This document shows, piece after piece, positions 34,337 through 46,474 of a stretch of 64,000 nucleotides of DNA (position 1 is its first letter; the number at the start of each line of letters is the position of its first letter). Below the pieces are notes generated by a model. That model had not been told where the DNA came from. It saw only the letters and a list, made by a program, of their open reading frames with translations, and ran no database searches. The DNA is from Oryzias latipes (Eukaryota; Chordata; Actinopteri; Beloniformes; Adrianichthyidae). The stretch lies in the NCBI RefSeq assembly GCF_002234675.1, contig NC_019880.2, positions 19,790,789 to 19,854,788 on the forward strand. The letters run 5' to 3'. The position numbers were made by a program, and so were the translations under genes.

Positions 34337-37300
34337 ATGGCTACAGAAACAAAACCCCACTGGTCTGATACGCTGAGCAGAAGACTAGCAAACTCTGAAA
34401 AAGGTATTTATTTGTTTTGAAAACCAAGCTAACGATCATCGATGGTAAAAAGTTAAAATCATGTATTTAGATGAACAATATACGACACCATATACGTTTT
34501 TATTAAATGTTTTTCCTAATCCAATTATTTTCTTGTGCTGAAAGGAAATAAAAGTGAAGATGAAAGGAAAACAGAAGAAACTGCTCTTTTTACCAAATAT
34601 TACACGCAGTTGAAAGGAGGAGGCGCTGAAGATCATGAGTCCTACAAGACCATTCCACGATTCTACTACAAGGTAATTTATAAACACGATAGTCAAGAAA
34701 ATCATTGAGAACAACATATTTATTATTGTTCTGCAATTTGCTGCAACTTTAGTGGAAAGGAGCAACAATAAAACATATTAAAAATGGGAAATGTATTTAA
34801 GAACTGGATTTCTTAAGATCTCGATGGTTTTATTCTGCAGCTACCAGCAGAAGATGAAGTCCTTCGTCAGAAGCTGAGGGAGGAATCCAGAGCTGTCTTT
34901 CTCCAGAGAAAGAGTAGAGAGCTTTTAGATAATGAGGAGCTACAAGTAATTCCTTCTTGAAAGGATGCAGTGAATTTGCTATTATGTTTACCAAAACAGT
35001 GTATATTGTTTCACCTACTTCACTCCTACAATTTGTTCTTCTTAGAACCTGTGGTTTCTACTGGACAAGCATCAGGTGCCTCCGTTAAGTGGAGAAGAGG
35101 CCATGATCAATTATGAAGCATACGTGCTGGTTCGACAGAAGGCTGGGCCCAAGTGCAGGTAAGGTTCAGGCTTCCACGGCGTGCGTTAATTTCTGGTAAT
35201 GCTCACTTCGAATGGCATTATCCCTTACATAATTGATGCACAAATCACTCACGAATTGCAATAATATCACACAGTTTATGTTCTAAGTTGATTTTCAGAT
35301 TCTTTGGGTGGTTTGTTCATATTTTTTTCCGTCGTTTTAACGTGGTTCATTAAAAAAGGTAAAAGGTTTCATTTTTAATATCTGCCTAATTTTCTATCTT
35401 GAGATATTGTCACCGCTCACACACCCCCTTGTTCTTTGATATATAACAAATGAAAAGTTTTCCTTCTTTTGTACGATAAAAGTTAGTTTCAGTGAAGACC
35501 TAAACCCAAACCCTTTTCCCTACTTTTCTTTCAGAAAATTCTTTACAGCTAAAGTGTACGCCAAACTGCTGAGCAACGATCCATATGGCCGAATCTCCAT
35601 CATGCAGTTCTTTAACTATGTCATGAGGAAAGGTCTGGGCCGACGTTTGTTCCTCCCTTTCCATTTTTGGAATTGAAATTTAGATGTTATCTATTGAATG
35701 TTATGACTTTCAGGTTTTTTTAATCTCTAAATGGTCGTTGTTGCTGTTCTTCTGCAGTGTGGCTCCATCAGACCCGAATAGGACTGAGTCTGTATGATGT
35801 AGCAGGACAGGGCTACCTCAGAGAGTCGGTAAGAATCACTAAACAAGAATCTTTTGATACTTGTTTAGTGAGGCTACTGTGCAGTGGAATCTCAAATGTT
35901 CAAACTCGTACTAATATTTGTTTTTTAGGATTTGGAAAACTACATCTTGGAGCTGATACCCACTCTTCCTCAGCTGGATGGACTGGAGAAGTCTTTTTAC
36001 TCTTTCTATGTTTGCACTGCTGTTCGCAAGTTCTTTTTCTTTCTTGACCCCCTCCGAACAGGTAAGACAGACTTAACCCCCATTTGAAGAATTAAACGTG
36101 ATGGAAACCTTTTGCTGGGTGCTCACTTGGGATTAAAATTAGGGCACTTAAGTTCTGAAATGAGCAAATCAAAATCCCTGTCTTGTACTGAAAAACGCAA
36201 AAAATAGTTGCTTAAAGTAGGTCTGAGGTCAATAGGAAAATACAAAAATTCTTTAGTGTAAGGAACATGTTTGTTGCTACTTGTTAAACTTTTTTGTGTG
36301 TTTTATAAGATTTAAAAATTATTTTTTGGGTCATAAACGGCAGATGTTAATTGTTGAATTGAGCTTAAACCGTCCTTTCCTTCTGACAGGAAAGATAAAA
36401 ATCCAGGATATTTTGGCCTGCAGTTTTTTGGATGACCTGCTGGAGGTAAGGTGTTGACTGATTTGTTTAATCTCACTCATCCAGACATCAGTAGAGTGTT
36501 TTTTTTTTAAATTTTTCTTTCTCTGCTTCTGATTTTGCATTTCAAGTTAAGAGATGAAGAATTGTCCAAAGAAAGCCAAGAATCCAATTGGTTTTCAGCT
36601 CCGTCAGCTCTCAGAGTTTATGGTGAGAAAGCAGGCGGGTTTTTGCAGGGGGGGGGAGGGGGGGGCACCATAATAGGATTGGTTTATGTGTAAGAAAGTT
36701 ATAACACATAAATCTAGTTTAACATCTTAAGACCTAGGATCATATTTGAACTAACCCTACTCACAGGGCTCCAGTTAATAACTATGGTAGTAATTGCTTA
36801 TACTTATACTTAAGTGTATACTCATACGTAATATACTGGTACCTTTAAATGTAATGTCCAGGCATGTGGACGCCGGGTCTTTAGAGAGTAATTCTGAGGT
36901 CTGTATCTATTATGTTATGTTTATTTATCTGCAGTATTATTGTTTGTGGTTCTGTTTTCATTGATATGAGCTTTTTAATGAGAATTTTAAGGTATCCTTA
37001 ATTTTATGGTCAAACTTCATTAACCATTGTAATGACAGTGGAGGGAATAACCATTACAATACCATTAAGATGACAGACTGTCCATTTCTTTTTAAATGGC
37101 CAAACCTACAAAATGAGCAAAGGATCAAATACTAATTTTCTCCACTCCAATGGAAGGAACTTCAGTATATTTGAAACATTCTTAGATTCCTCACAATATT
37201 TCCTACTTGAACACTGAGGTCTGTAGGATCTTTGCTGTACAGTTCATCTGTGATACGTGTTTGAAGCTTAAACTATGTCTTCTTCTGCATTTCAGACCTT

Positions 37301-39104
37301 CAGCTCAAACTTCATTTTATAAATGCAGGATCTCCTGAATCAAAGCAACATTTTTAGAGCAACTGTTAAAAACCGGACAGAAAGATCAGCATCCACAAAA
37401 CTTCATTAAGTTACTTGAAAAACACTCTCGGAAAGCTGTAAAGCTTCAAATGAAGTTCCTATTTAGTTCATTACATGCATATATAGATGAATATTGGTAA
37501 AAAAAAATGTCATCCGTTTTTTGTAGCCAGTAAATTAGAGTTGTAATATCTTCCATCCCTGTCAGATGGTACTTTAGCTTATTGAATTTGAATTTATTAA
37601 TTGAATAGGGACAGGGGCTGCACGGTGGGGCAGTGGTTAGCGCTCTTGCCTCACAGCAAAACATCAACTGGGGACCTTTCTGTGTGGAGTTTGCATGTTC
37701 TCCCCGTGCACGCGTGGGTTTTCTCCGGGGTCTCCAGCTTCCTCCCACCGTCCAAAAACATGCTCCATAGGTCAATTGGTAACTCTAAATTGTCTCTAGG
37801 TGTGAGTGTGAATGGGTGTGTGATTGTGGCCCTGCCTTCGCCCACAAGTGGCCAGGATAGGCTCCAGCAGCCCCGTGACCCCGAAAGGGATAAAACGGTA
37901 GAAGATGAATGAATAGGGACAGATGTTAAAACAGACATACTACAAAACAGCAGGCTATGCCCATGTCGTAATGCTTTGAGCAGAAGCTAATTTACAGCAT
38001 TTGTCCCAAGATGGACTGTTTTCTTAGAAGATTAAGAATTACAAAAATGAAAATAAAAAAGTTAATGTTAAAAATCGCACAACATAATGTAAAAGCATAA
38101 AGACACACAAAGAGGATTAAAAACTATTGCTGGGTGTTTTTTCTTTTCATCAGGCCAGTACCTGAACCTGGACAAAGACCATAACGGCATGCTGAGCAAA
38201 GAGGAGCTGTCCCGATACGGCACTGCCACTCTCACCTCAGTCTTTCTGGACAGAGTTTTTCAGGAATGTCTCACCTACGACGGAGAAATGGTATGATGTC
38301 GTGTTAAGAGATGTTTCCTGGTTCTAGTTCGTCAGTTCCTGTTTTGGTGAAGGAAGGAAAGATCACTGAAAGCACATTTTCCTTCCATGTAACATCAGAT
38401 TATCATCAACTCGTCTTTGTTCAGAAAGGGTGACACACAGGTTTACATGTTTGTTGATGATTGACTTGTCTCTGTGTAATGTTTGTCTTAACTTTCTGCT
38501 CTTTTGTAGGACTATAAGACCTACCTGGACTTTGTATTGGCCTTGGAAAACAAGAAAGAACCTGCAGCCATACAGTATATTTTTAAACTGTTGGACATGG
38601 AGAACCAAGGATACCTCAATGTTTTCTCTCTAAACTATTTCTTTAGGGTATGACTTTAACCTACACAATATGTATAGAAACACATTGCTGATTTAGACAT
38701 ATTTTCAATGTAACCATTGTGTTTTTGTTTATATGTTTAATCATTTTGGAGCCCCTTTGTGTTTTTTCTCAGGCCATTCAGGAGCAGATGAAGCAGCATG
38801 GTCAAGAACCCGTCTCCTTCCAGGACGTTAAGGTTCTCAAGACACTGTTTCCCACCACGTGTACTTAAAAATCAGAAACGGAGAGGTTAATGTGAGCACT
38901 GTCTCCCTTTAGGATGAGATCTTTGATATGGTGAAGCCTCAAGACCCATACAAGATCACCTTCCAGGATTTGGTGAACTGTTGCCAGGGTGACACGGTGG
39001 TTGGCATCCTAATTGACCTCAATGGTTTTTGGACCTATGAGAACAGGGAGGTGCTGGTTGCCAATGACGACAGCAGCAACACCGTTGATCTTGAAGAAAC
39101 CTAA
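34337..39104 (+). CDS. ppp2r3c: PP2A regulatory subunit B'' gamma (PPP2R3C/G5PR)
   Basis: EF-hand regulatory subunit that brings protein phosphatases PP2A and PP5 to substrates; linked in mammals to lymphocyte survival, centrosome function and germ-cell development. Coding exons: 34337-34403, 34545-34672, 34841-34945, 35046-35158, 35535-35632, 35758-35828, 35929-36061, 36390-36445, 36547-36622, 38154-38290, 38510-38647, 38773-38832, 38913-39104. All junctions are GT-AG and in phase, giving 457 aa (human 453). The protein is strongly conserved from YKTIPRFYYKLPAEDEV onward. A canonical EF-hand loop DKDHNGMLSKEE spans 289-300. A second, degenerate loop starts at D357 and lacks the final glutamate. 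The N-terminal 25 residues differ from mammals, so the start is less certain than the rest. Confidence 0.97.
36623..38153 (+). other. ppp2r3c intron 9
   Basis: Holds a G-rich run at 36645-36665, a SINE-like insertion with target duplications (37615-37909), and otherwise AT-rich sequence without coding signals. Confidence 0.6.
37615..37909 (+). mobile_element. SINE-like retroposon with 13-bp target duplication
   Basis: Starts GGGCTGCACGGTGGGGCAGTG, has an A-box-like TGGGGCAGTGGTTAGC, and ends with a GATAAAACGGTAGAAGATGAA tail. It is flanked on both sides by TGAATAGGGACAG (37602-37614 and 37910-37922). The B-box region is partly deleted compared with the copy at 63620-63840. The perfect duplication points to a relatively recent insertion. 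Confidence 0.85.
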
Positions 39105-39570
39105 GATGGACACCTTATAGTTAAAGATGAGTTTTTATGTGCAACCAAACAGAAATGGCGTCTGTGGCGTTGTAGGTTATCATTGAGTTTCAAACCTAAA
39201 ATACATTAATAACAGGAAGGGGCTTTACTAAAAAAATAGATGAAAGAGACTTTAACTAGATGAAAACGGGTCAGTTTGTGTTTTATGTAAATGTTCTTAT
39301 CATTCTGTAAGAAGCTTTATTCTGCAAAGTCTTCTTCCCGCTCATTTTCTGTACCTCAAACCCTAAAGAATGTTTTTGATTCTAGTACTATGTAGCAGTT
39401 TTACAAAGTTCAAATATAAATGTCTAATATTCCTCTGAATTATTTTGCTTCTCAATTATTTATAAAAACGTTCTAGAGCAGAAGTCTGAATTATTAAAGA
39501 CTATAAGTCAAGATAAACCTAATTTAATGGCCTAAACCAGATTTTTTCCATGAAAACAATAAAGCTAATG
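39105..39570 (+). other. ppp2r3c 3' untranslated region
   Basis: AT-rich untranslated sequence with an AATAAA signal at 39558-39563. Confidence 0.6.
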
Positions 39571-39594
39571 TCTGGGGCTCTGCCACAGACTGGC

Positions 39595-39695
39595 AAACTG
39601 TCCAGGATGTTCCCCGTCTTCGCCCACGGGTCCCCGGGATCGGCTCCAACAGCCCCGCGACCACGAAAACGGGTTTAGAAGATGAATGGATAAAC
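39595..39695 (+). repeat. 3' fragment of the SINE-like family
   Basis: Matches the tail of the 37615 element ('cttcgcccacggg', 'atcggctccaacagccccgcgacc', 'gatgaatggat'). 5'-truncated. Confidence 0.7.
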
Positions 39696-41345
39696 ATTTA
39701 AGTGAATGTTGTGGAAATGCGGCAAAAGGAAAAGCATATTAAAAAAATCCTTTACAACTCTTTACAACCAAGTCCAGATGACATCCCCTAAAACTACTAC
39801 AATGGAACCAACCTGGATGAATGAGAGTCTTCATAGACAACTCAGTAAATTACTTATAAAGACGTCCTTTAAGGTAACTACAGTATATATAAAACCTGCT
39901 TTGAAATGTTTGTAATATAGAAAAAAGATGAAATGATGCAACTTCTTCATGCATGGAAGCCTTCACCTAAAGCTAAATATATGAATATATTAGCAATTTC
40001 TCTTTTTTTAGTAATAATTCTGGTCAATTGCAGACAAATAAAAATAAGTGGGCTTACAGAAAGACACTTCAATCTAACAGATTTCAGCAGAAGTATAATT
40101 TCATGGCTTTAATTTACTTTAAAAGCTTTTTAGTTTAAGTCATATTGGAAATCTGTTTAGGTTTTCCATTTGGAAGAGTTTTAATTAGAGAAATAATTTG
40201 TATTCAACCAATGAAACATTCAATCCAAACTGATTAAAAGCATTTCAAGACAAATCCATGTTTGATCGGAAAATAATGGCGTTTTTCTTTTTGCTGAACC
40301 TGAACTAAGCTTTGATTTGGGATTTCAGAATCTGGTGACAGCTTCATCTTGTTTACTTTCATGACAATCAAACCTTTTTTTGATAGAATGACAATTTTCT
40401 GTGCTGAGATGTAACATTAAAAAAGGCTTTAATTCCAGTTGCAGCAATCACACATCACTTTGAGAATATTTACCAAGTGAACGTTGCCAAAAACAAAACA
40501 AGTCCTTTTAGCTTCAGAATCTTTGACAGGTTTCACATCAGCTGATTAATTTTACATATTTAAAGCAAAGCTTTGCTCGAGCCAGTAAAAGAACACATCA
40601 TTCATACTTGTGTTAAACCTGATTCTTGACCTGTGGAAATTCCAGAAACAGAACAGCAATAAAACTATGGAGAGCAGTTCTCTAAATATCCTTTGAACTC
40701 TTCAGGACAATAAGACAGAACGGTTGCCATTTTTCTGCTACAGATGTGGGTCTATACTTCCAATGGAATGTATTTCTTCAGGCAAACTGGGTGCAAATAT
40801 TCCTGTGAATGAGTTACTTTGGTTCCTTCATGCTCTAAACATACAAAAGAAAACTGGTAGCACTCTCAGCATCACACCGTAGTCTGAAGCAGATTAATAC
40901 AAACCAATAACTTGATGAGAAACTGGTTCAGCATGTTCAGCATGTTCAGCATGAGCAATCTGTGCCAGATTTGTTTCTTTTTAGCAAACTACATACATGT
41001 TTGTAAGAGCTTGAGAGTTGAAGATGGTGCTGTACCTTTAACCATTTTCAGAGAAATGGTCCACTTCAGAAAGAAAACTCAACTCCTTTCTTCATGTGTG
41101 ACTTCTTAATTTGCGTGTTTGTGTGCAGACAAGCCCAGTCTAAACCTAACACATTTAAACATACGATAAGTTCTGCATAGATCATATTTAGATGCATTTA
41201 CATACAAAGGTTAGGCTGCTTCTTTTCGGGTTTCCTGCAATGCATAATAATTAAAATATTTTAGAAATGTAAAAAAAAAAAACATAGAAAAATAATATAA
41301 TTAGTATACATTGCCAATTAAATTAGGTTTTTCAAGAGTCTGTTT
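39696..41345. other. Intergenic between convergent ppp2r3c and fam177a1
   Basis: AT-rich. It probably includes the fam177a1 3' untranslated region at the right side. A short GCATGTTCA triplet repeat occurs near 40930. No other feature was recognised. Confidence 0.5.
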
Positions 41346-44300
41346 TCAAGATGGAAGTGGAGAAGGGACTCTGTCTGAGTCTGGACCACTGAGGGGCGGC
41401 TCAGGCTGGAGCTCAAAGCTAATGTTTACAAAGGAGGCTGTGGACGTCTCTGGCTGCTCCACCAATGCAGGATTGTTCTGCCCACTTCTCTGCTGCAGAT
41501 TGAACTGACGCTCTGCCTCCTCCGCCAGACGGTTGTCCTCCTCTTCCTCCTCCTCCTACAGCAGAACAAAGATGATTTAAATGTGAAAAGGTTTCATTTA
41601 AACTACTATGGAAAACCATTCCAGGTGGGACTTTTCTACTCATGCATGAAACAATGGGTTTACCTCCTTCTTTATGCGATAGTACTCATCAATTGCATAC
41701 TGGTACTTAGGAGCATTGATCCCAAACAAAGAAGCCAGTCTTTCACCCAAGTAGTCACATACTGCAGATAAACACAAAAATATGAGCTTGCTCATTACAA
41801 AGCACATTCAAAATCCTACAATGTCATAAAAGGCATAACTCTTTAAAACACGTGTATCTTTTTATCCAGTAATTCCCTACCTCAGTCCTTGCATGTTTTC
41901 TATGATCCTCTGCTTTAAAGACACACTTAGAGGAAAATAGTGTTTCTAACATGTTCTTGTGGCATTTTCCGGATGACAAAGGACACATATAAAGAAAATT
42001 CAACTTACAATTGCATGTCTGAGTATTTCTTTATTTAAACTGTTGTGAATCAGGAGCAGACGAAAAAATGCAGTTTATAAAAGATCAGGTCACAAGCTCC
42101 TCACTCTGCTCCATTCCAATGCATCCACTTGTAGACAACCATGAATAACTGTAGGTCTTTGGTTTCCTTGTCTGAACTGGCATCTGGCTCAAACCTGTAC
42201 GGCCAGATAGCTCCTATATTGCTCACCATTTAAAATAACGGACAAATTAAATGCACGAGTTTGTGATCTTATTTTCATTGTGACGCATATATATATACTT
42301 AAATGAATTAATTCAATTGGTAACAAGTAATTGAGTTAAATTTATTCAACCTAATTTCTTACGTCTATCAAACTCAATGTTTTTTTACAACTCAAATTTT
42401 ACATATTTATCTAACTAAATGTCATATTACTCCAATTCAATTAAATGTTTTTCCATCTTACTTTATTGTGCTTCTTGAACTCTCATATGTTTAAGTTTGA
42501 GCCTGTTGATATTCTCATTTTTATAACAATAAAATGCATGAATCCATCATTTCTCTGACTTTAACATTACACCACTAACCAGTAGTAAAATAACTCGGTA
42601 AAACACAGTAAAACAGCTAAACAACTGAACACATTTGGTCAAAAACCCACACTTAAACCCAAATCCGTCCAGACAGGCAAAAGGAATGGTATCCCACAAT
42701 CCCTTGCGGTGCTGATCTAACAACAGCACCAAAGTTGCACCTATTTAATTGAATTAATTTGAAAGAAAGTAAAATAACTGTCTGAAATTATTATTATTTT
42801 TAAGCTGACTTAACAAAAAAAAAGATTTATCTTAACGGAAGCTAATAATTAAGTTAGTTCAAAGTAAAAAAGTTTCTCTTTCCAACATCCATATGTGATC
42901 TTATCACCCTCTCATGGTGGAAAAGTATTATCTGAGCTTCAGCATCCACTAAATCATCTTCAAATGGACACGTCACGCTGTTTCACCTGTCTGAAAACAA
43001 ACTAACTTTCAACTAAACCTGCTCCAGACCAGGTTATGTTCAGAGCATGAGTTGCCATGGCAACTTAAAATACCCTGAAACATACCTCCATTTTTGGAAC
43101 CTGAAGCAGAGGTTATTCGCTTTCCTTAGCCTCAAACTTACCGTGGGAACTAGCATAACCAGCTTTCTGGAATACCTTCCAGGAAGGGGGGGGGGGCAAG
43201 GTTGCTTAGTGCCAACACCACTGCCAAAAACGGAGGTGAATTTCTGATGAACCCCTGCCGCTCTGCAGAAACTATGTCCTAGAAAATGACACAGGTTGTT
43301 TTTCTATTTTAACTAAAAACAGCATAACCATAATAATAATTTTAAAAAAAACACTGGGAATGCTTTTGGATCAAAAGATGATCATAGTGGGACTTTAACA
43401 CCTACTAAAGCCGATCTTCAACTTTTCCAAAGATCTTATCTTATTAAACCCAGGTGTGTTTAGGCAGAGTAGGATAATAAATTGTCAAAGGTTCTCATTC
43501 ATCCAGATGAAGTTATCTTGACTGATGAAGTGACTTGGATGAGTAGTGAAAAGTTTGAAGAAAAAAGAAGTCCAGATCCCATGACTCGAATTCAGTGCAG
43601 AGTAGGATAGAAAACACAAGGACCAGTAAATACAGTTTTAACCTAAAGCTAAAAGAAGACCATGTTACCTGAGACAGTGGAGGTGGCCATTCGCCACATT
43701 TGGAACCAGATAAAAGGACCCCAGGTCAGTTTAGCCTAAAAAGAATAATAATAAAAACAAATTTTTTTAAATTTCAGATAAATGTTGCCAAGGTGGGGTT
43801 TTGGGGAACAAAACTAGTCATGAATGGTCACAAAAAACAAAATATATAAAGCTAGATTGACTGGATTACCAGAATAACCACTTTCTGTTACCACCTTTCT
43901 CCCTATACTCATGAAATATTGTTTATAAAAAAAATATGTTCAAGCTTTTTATATCTAGTCTAAACTTCTGTGATGACTCCAAAGATGAAACAGCAGAAAT
44001 TAAAAGAAACAAACTGTCTCATGAAATCCTAACATACCGGATCAACTGGAGTAACATCTTTCTTCACAGGCTCATCCTCTTCATCAGTGCTGTACTCTTC
44101 CATGGTTTCCCCACTGGCAAAGTGAATGATCCTCCGTGGAACTTTCCCCTGTCTGCCTGTGAACCCCATGATGTCAACACTCTCACAGTCAGTCGCCCCT
44201 CCTGTAAACTGTGAAGAAAATCAATTATTATTGTGCTTACATACATAGTCTGGGAAAACTCTATTAGCGCAATTTTTTTATTATAACAAATATCTGACAG

Positions 44301-44516
44301 TAACAGTAAACTAGTTTAAATCAACAAGTTACAGTAAAAAATACATTTAAAAAAGCGATTGTTTCCCTAAACACGCCTTCGATGCTGCGTTGTTTGCTAA
44401 ATGCTAGTTTTGTAGCTATAGGGCAGAAACCGTCTATGAAAGTTCTTAGTTTACTTAAGATAAATATCGAAATGTAAAGAGAAGTATATGACTGAACTAA
44501 CCTGTTTTGTTTCCAT
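41346..44516 (-). CDS. fam177a1: FAM177A1 family protein
   Basis: Small conserved metazoan protein. Its molecular role is poorly defined; work in mammals points to the Golgi and loss of the human gene causes a neurodevelopmental disorder. Coding exons in gene order: 44516-44502, 44208-44038, 43735-43669, 41761-41664, 41555-41346, all in phase, giving 186 aa. Exon 1 codes only METKQ. The family core is clear: KVPRRIIHFASGETMEEYS, then KLTWGP, then VCDYLGERLASLFGI and PKYQYAIDEYYRIK. It is followed by a run of glutamates and a low-complexity tail ending PSPLPS. The glutamate-rich segment likely forms a charged helix. Intron 3 is enlarged by repeats. Confidence 0.95.
42290..43200. repeat. Long dispersed repeat, copy 1 (partner 59680-60575)
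   Basis: Colinear with 59680-60575 over about 900 bp. Shared blocks include 'caactcaaattttacatatttatctaactaaatgtca', 'cacttaaacccaaatccgtccagacaggcaaa', 'catccatatgtgatcttatcaccctctcatggtgg' and 'accctgaaacatacctccatttttggaacc', in the same order and orientation. There is no coding frame. It sits within a separate repeat whose halves are at 42015-42230 and 43240-43410. Confidence 0.85.
43475..43600. repeat. Diverged copy of the GAAGACGTTTCGCCTCT repeat
   Basis: 'ttctcattcatccag', 'gacttggatgagtagtgaaaagtt' and 'aagtccagatccc' match, in inverted orientation, the repeat at 22286-22480. Confidence 0.5.
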
Positions 44517-45162
44517 TCTTTTCCCGTTTGAAATGTTGAAATTAGTATCACCAAACACACAAAACAAGTCTCCCAAATAATTCTCAACTTCCCACGCAAC
44601 AACAACAGTTAATGTTTAGTTTAGCTTTGGATAACTCTTCTTCTGGGGTTCAGGAAAGAATGTTGTGAAGCTTTGTCGCCCCCTTGTGACGTTTTTGCGA
44701 CATTTCATTCCTTTTAAATTTCATTTTCTTGGGTGTGTGGTCCTCACACACGTGTACACCCGACAACACTCCCTCGAGTTCTTAAGATTACACAGAACGT
44801 AGAACAAAACTTAATAACAGAAAACCTTTTCACAATTATTATCTAACATAGTTCCTGGGAGTAGGAGTTCTTGGGCTGGGGACTGCCTTTCCCACTTTGG
44901 TGCAGACCATGGGCTCTATCTGGAGCAGGGTTAACATTTTCCATTTCTCATGCTGTAGCACTATTTTAATAAATGCACACTTACCTGAATACACCTGCCT
45001 GCTGGCCTTTATACAAACATAAATATTGGTTTAGACATGCACAATGTGTTAAACATGCATGCAATGGTATACATGTAAGTTAGCTTGTGTTGGTTGTGTT
45101 GGTTGTGAGCTACTTACTGTGAACTACTGTTTCAGCATATTCTAGTTAATATGACATTATTA

Positions 45163-45290
45163 AATTTAAAGGGCCAAAACCATTTTTCTTAAGGCTTTTA
45201 GAGTAAACTATAGCTATTTATTTGATAACATATTACTTTTGGCACACTAAAGAACAAATTATTTATGAAATATTAGTTATTTCGTGAACT
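45163..45290 (+). repeat. AGGGCC...TTTGGCACACTAAAGA repeat, copy 1
   Basis: Shares 'aaagggcc', 'agagtaaact' and 'tttggcacactaaaga' blocks with 62378-62510 (same strand) and 48330-48445 (opposite strand). Confidence 0.65.
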
Positions 45291-45299
45291 CTTTTTTCT

Positions 45300-46161
45300 A
45301 AGCCTCAAGATTAGGAAGGCTAGATTGGACTTTGCTAAAAAGCATCTCAAAAAGCCAGCACAGTTCTGGAAAAACATTCTTTGGACAGATGAAACGAAAA
45401 TCAAGAGAAAAGTATGGAGAAGGCGTGGAGAAGCTCATGATCAGTAAAACACTGTGGAGGCAGTGTGATAGTCTGGGCGTGCATGGCTGCTAGTGGCACT
45501 GGGACACTAGTGTTTATTGATAACTTGACACAGGACAGAAGCAGCCCAATGAATTCTCAATTCATTGCAGATCCAGGTGAATGCTGCCAAACTGATTGGG
45601 AAGCGTTTCATAATACAGATGGACAACGACCCAAAACATCGTGGCAAAGCAACTCAGGAGTTTATTAAAGCAAAGAAGTGGAATATTCTTGAATGGCCAA
45701 GTCAGTCATCTGATCTTAACCCAATTGAGCATTTCACTTGTTGAAGACTAAACTTCAGACAGAAAGGCCCACAAACAAACAGTAACTGAAACCCGCTGCA
45801 GTAAAGGCCTAGCAGAGCATTCAGAAGGAGAAAACCCAGCATCTGGTGATGTCCTAGTTCAAGACTTCAGGCTGTCATTGCCTACAAAGGGGTTTCAACC
45901 AAATATTAGTAATAACCATTTTGTTTTCAGTTATTTCATTTGTCCAATTACTTATGAGCCCATGAAATGAAAGGATTGTGTTTAAAAATGCTTTAGTTTT
46001 TCACATTTTTTTGCTATCCTTTTGTTCAACCCATGGAATAAAAGCTGAAAGTCTGCACTTCAATGGCATCTGAGTTGTTTTATTTAAAATTCACTGTGGT
46101 AATGTACAGAAAATAAATGAGAAAGAATGTGTCTCTGTCCAAATATGTATGGTCTTGACTG
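45300..46161 (+). mobile_element. Tc1-like transposon remnant with transposase pseudogene
   Basis: Encodes the C-terminal two thirds of a Tc1-type transposase in several frames: KARLDFAKKHLKKP-like start at 45318, WTDETK catalytic region near 45392, GGSVIVWACMAASGTG at 45455-45495, MDNDPKH second block near 45620, and EWPSQSSDLNPIEH third block near 45690. The right end 'aaatatgtatggtcttgactg' is a typical Tc1/mariner terminal repeat. The left end and N-terminus are missing. Confidence 0.8.
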
Positions 46162-46474
46162 TTTATCACTTGCACTCAGCAGTTGAAGTCATCGAGACAT
46201 GAAGGTTTTTGGTCGCTAGATGTCACTGTTTTGCCATCAAATTTATTTGCTTCTCTCTCTCTATTTTATTTTTATTTTTATTATTTTTTGTCTTTCCTGT
46301 TATATTCATAACACTAAAATAGCTTTTGACCAAGAAACATGCAGTTTTATTTTTAAAAATACAGGTTGTACCGGTTGTACATCAACCCCCTAACCGGAAG
46401 TTCCGTGTCTGAGCCTGTGAGCTTCACGGTCATAGTAACCAGCTGTGGTATTTTGGTCCAGGCGAGTTACGAAA

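Larger units (their letters stand above)
41762..43668 (-). other. fam177a1 intron 3, mostly repeats
   Basis: Occupied from about 42015 to 43410 by a composite repeat, and at 43475-43600 by a diverged copy of the GAAGACGTTTCGCC-type repeat. A run of ten Gs lies at 43187-43196. Confidence 0.65.
44517..46474. promoter_or_regulatory. Divergent fam177a1/ttc7b intergenic region
   Basis: 1.96 kb between head-to-head start codons. CCGGAAGT (ETS type) lies at 46394-46401, about 75 bp before the ttc7b ATG. A CRE-like TGACGTTT lies near 44687 on the fam177a1 side. The middle is filled by a repeat (45163-45290) and a Tc1 remnant (45300-46161). Confidence 0.5.
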
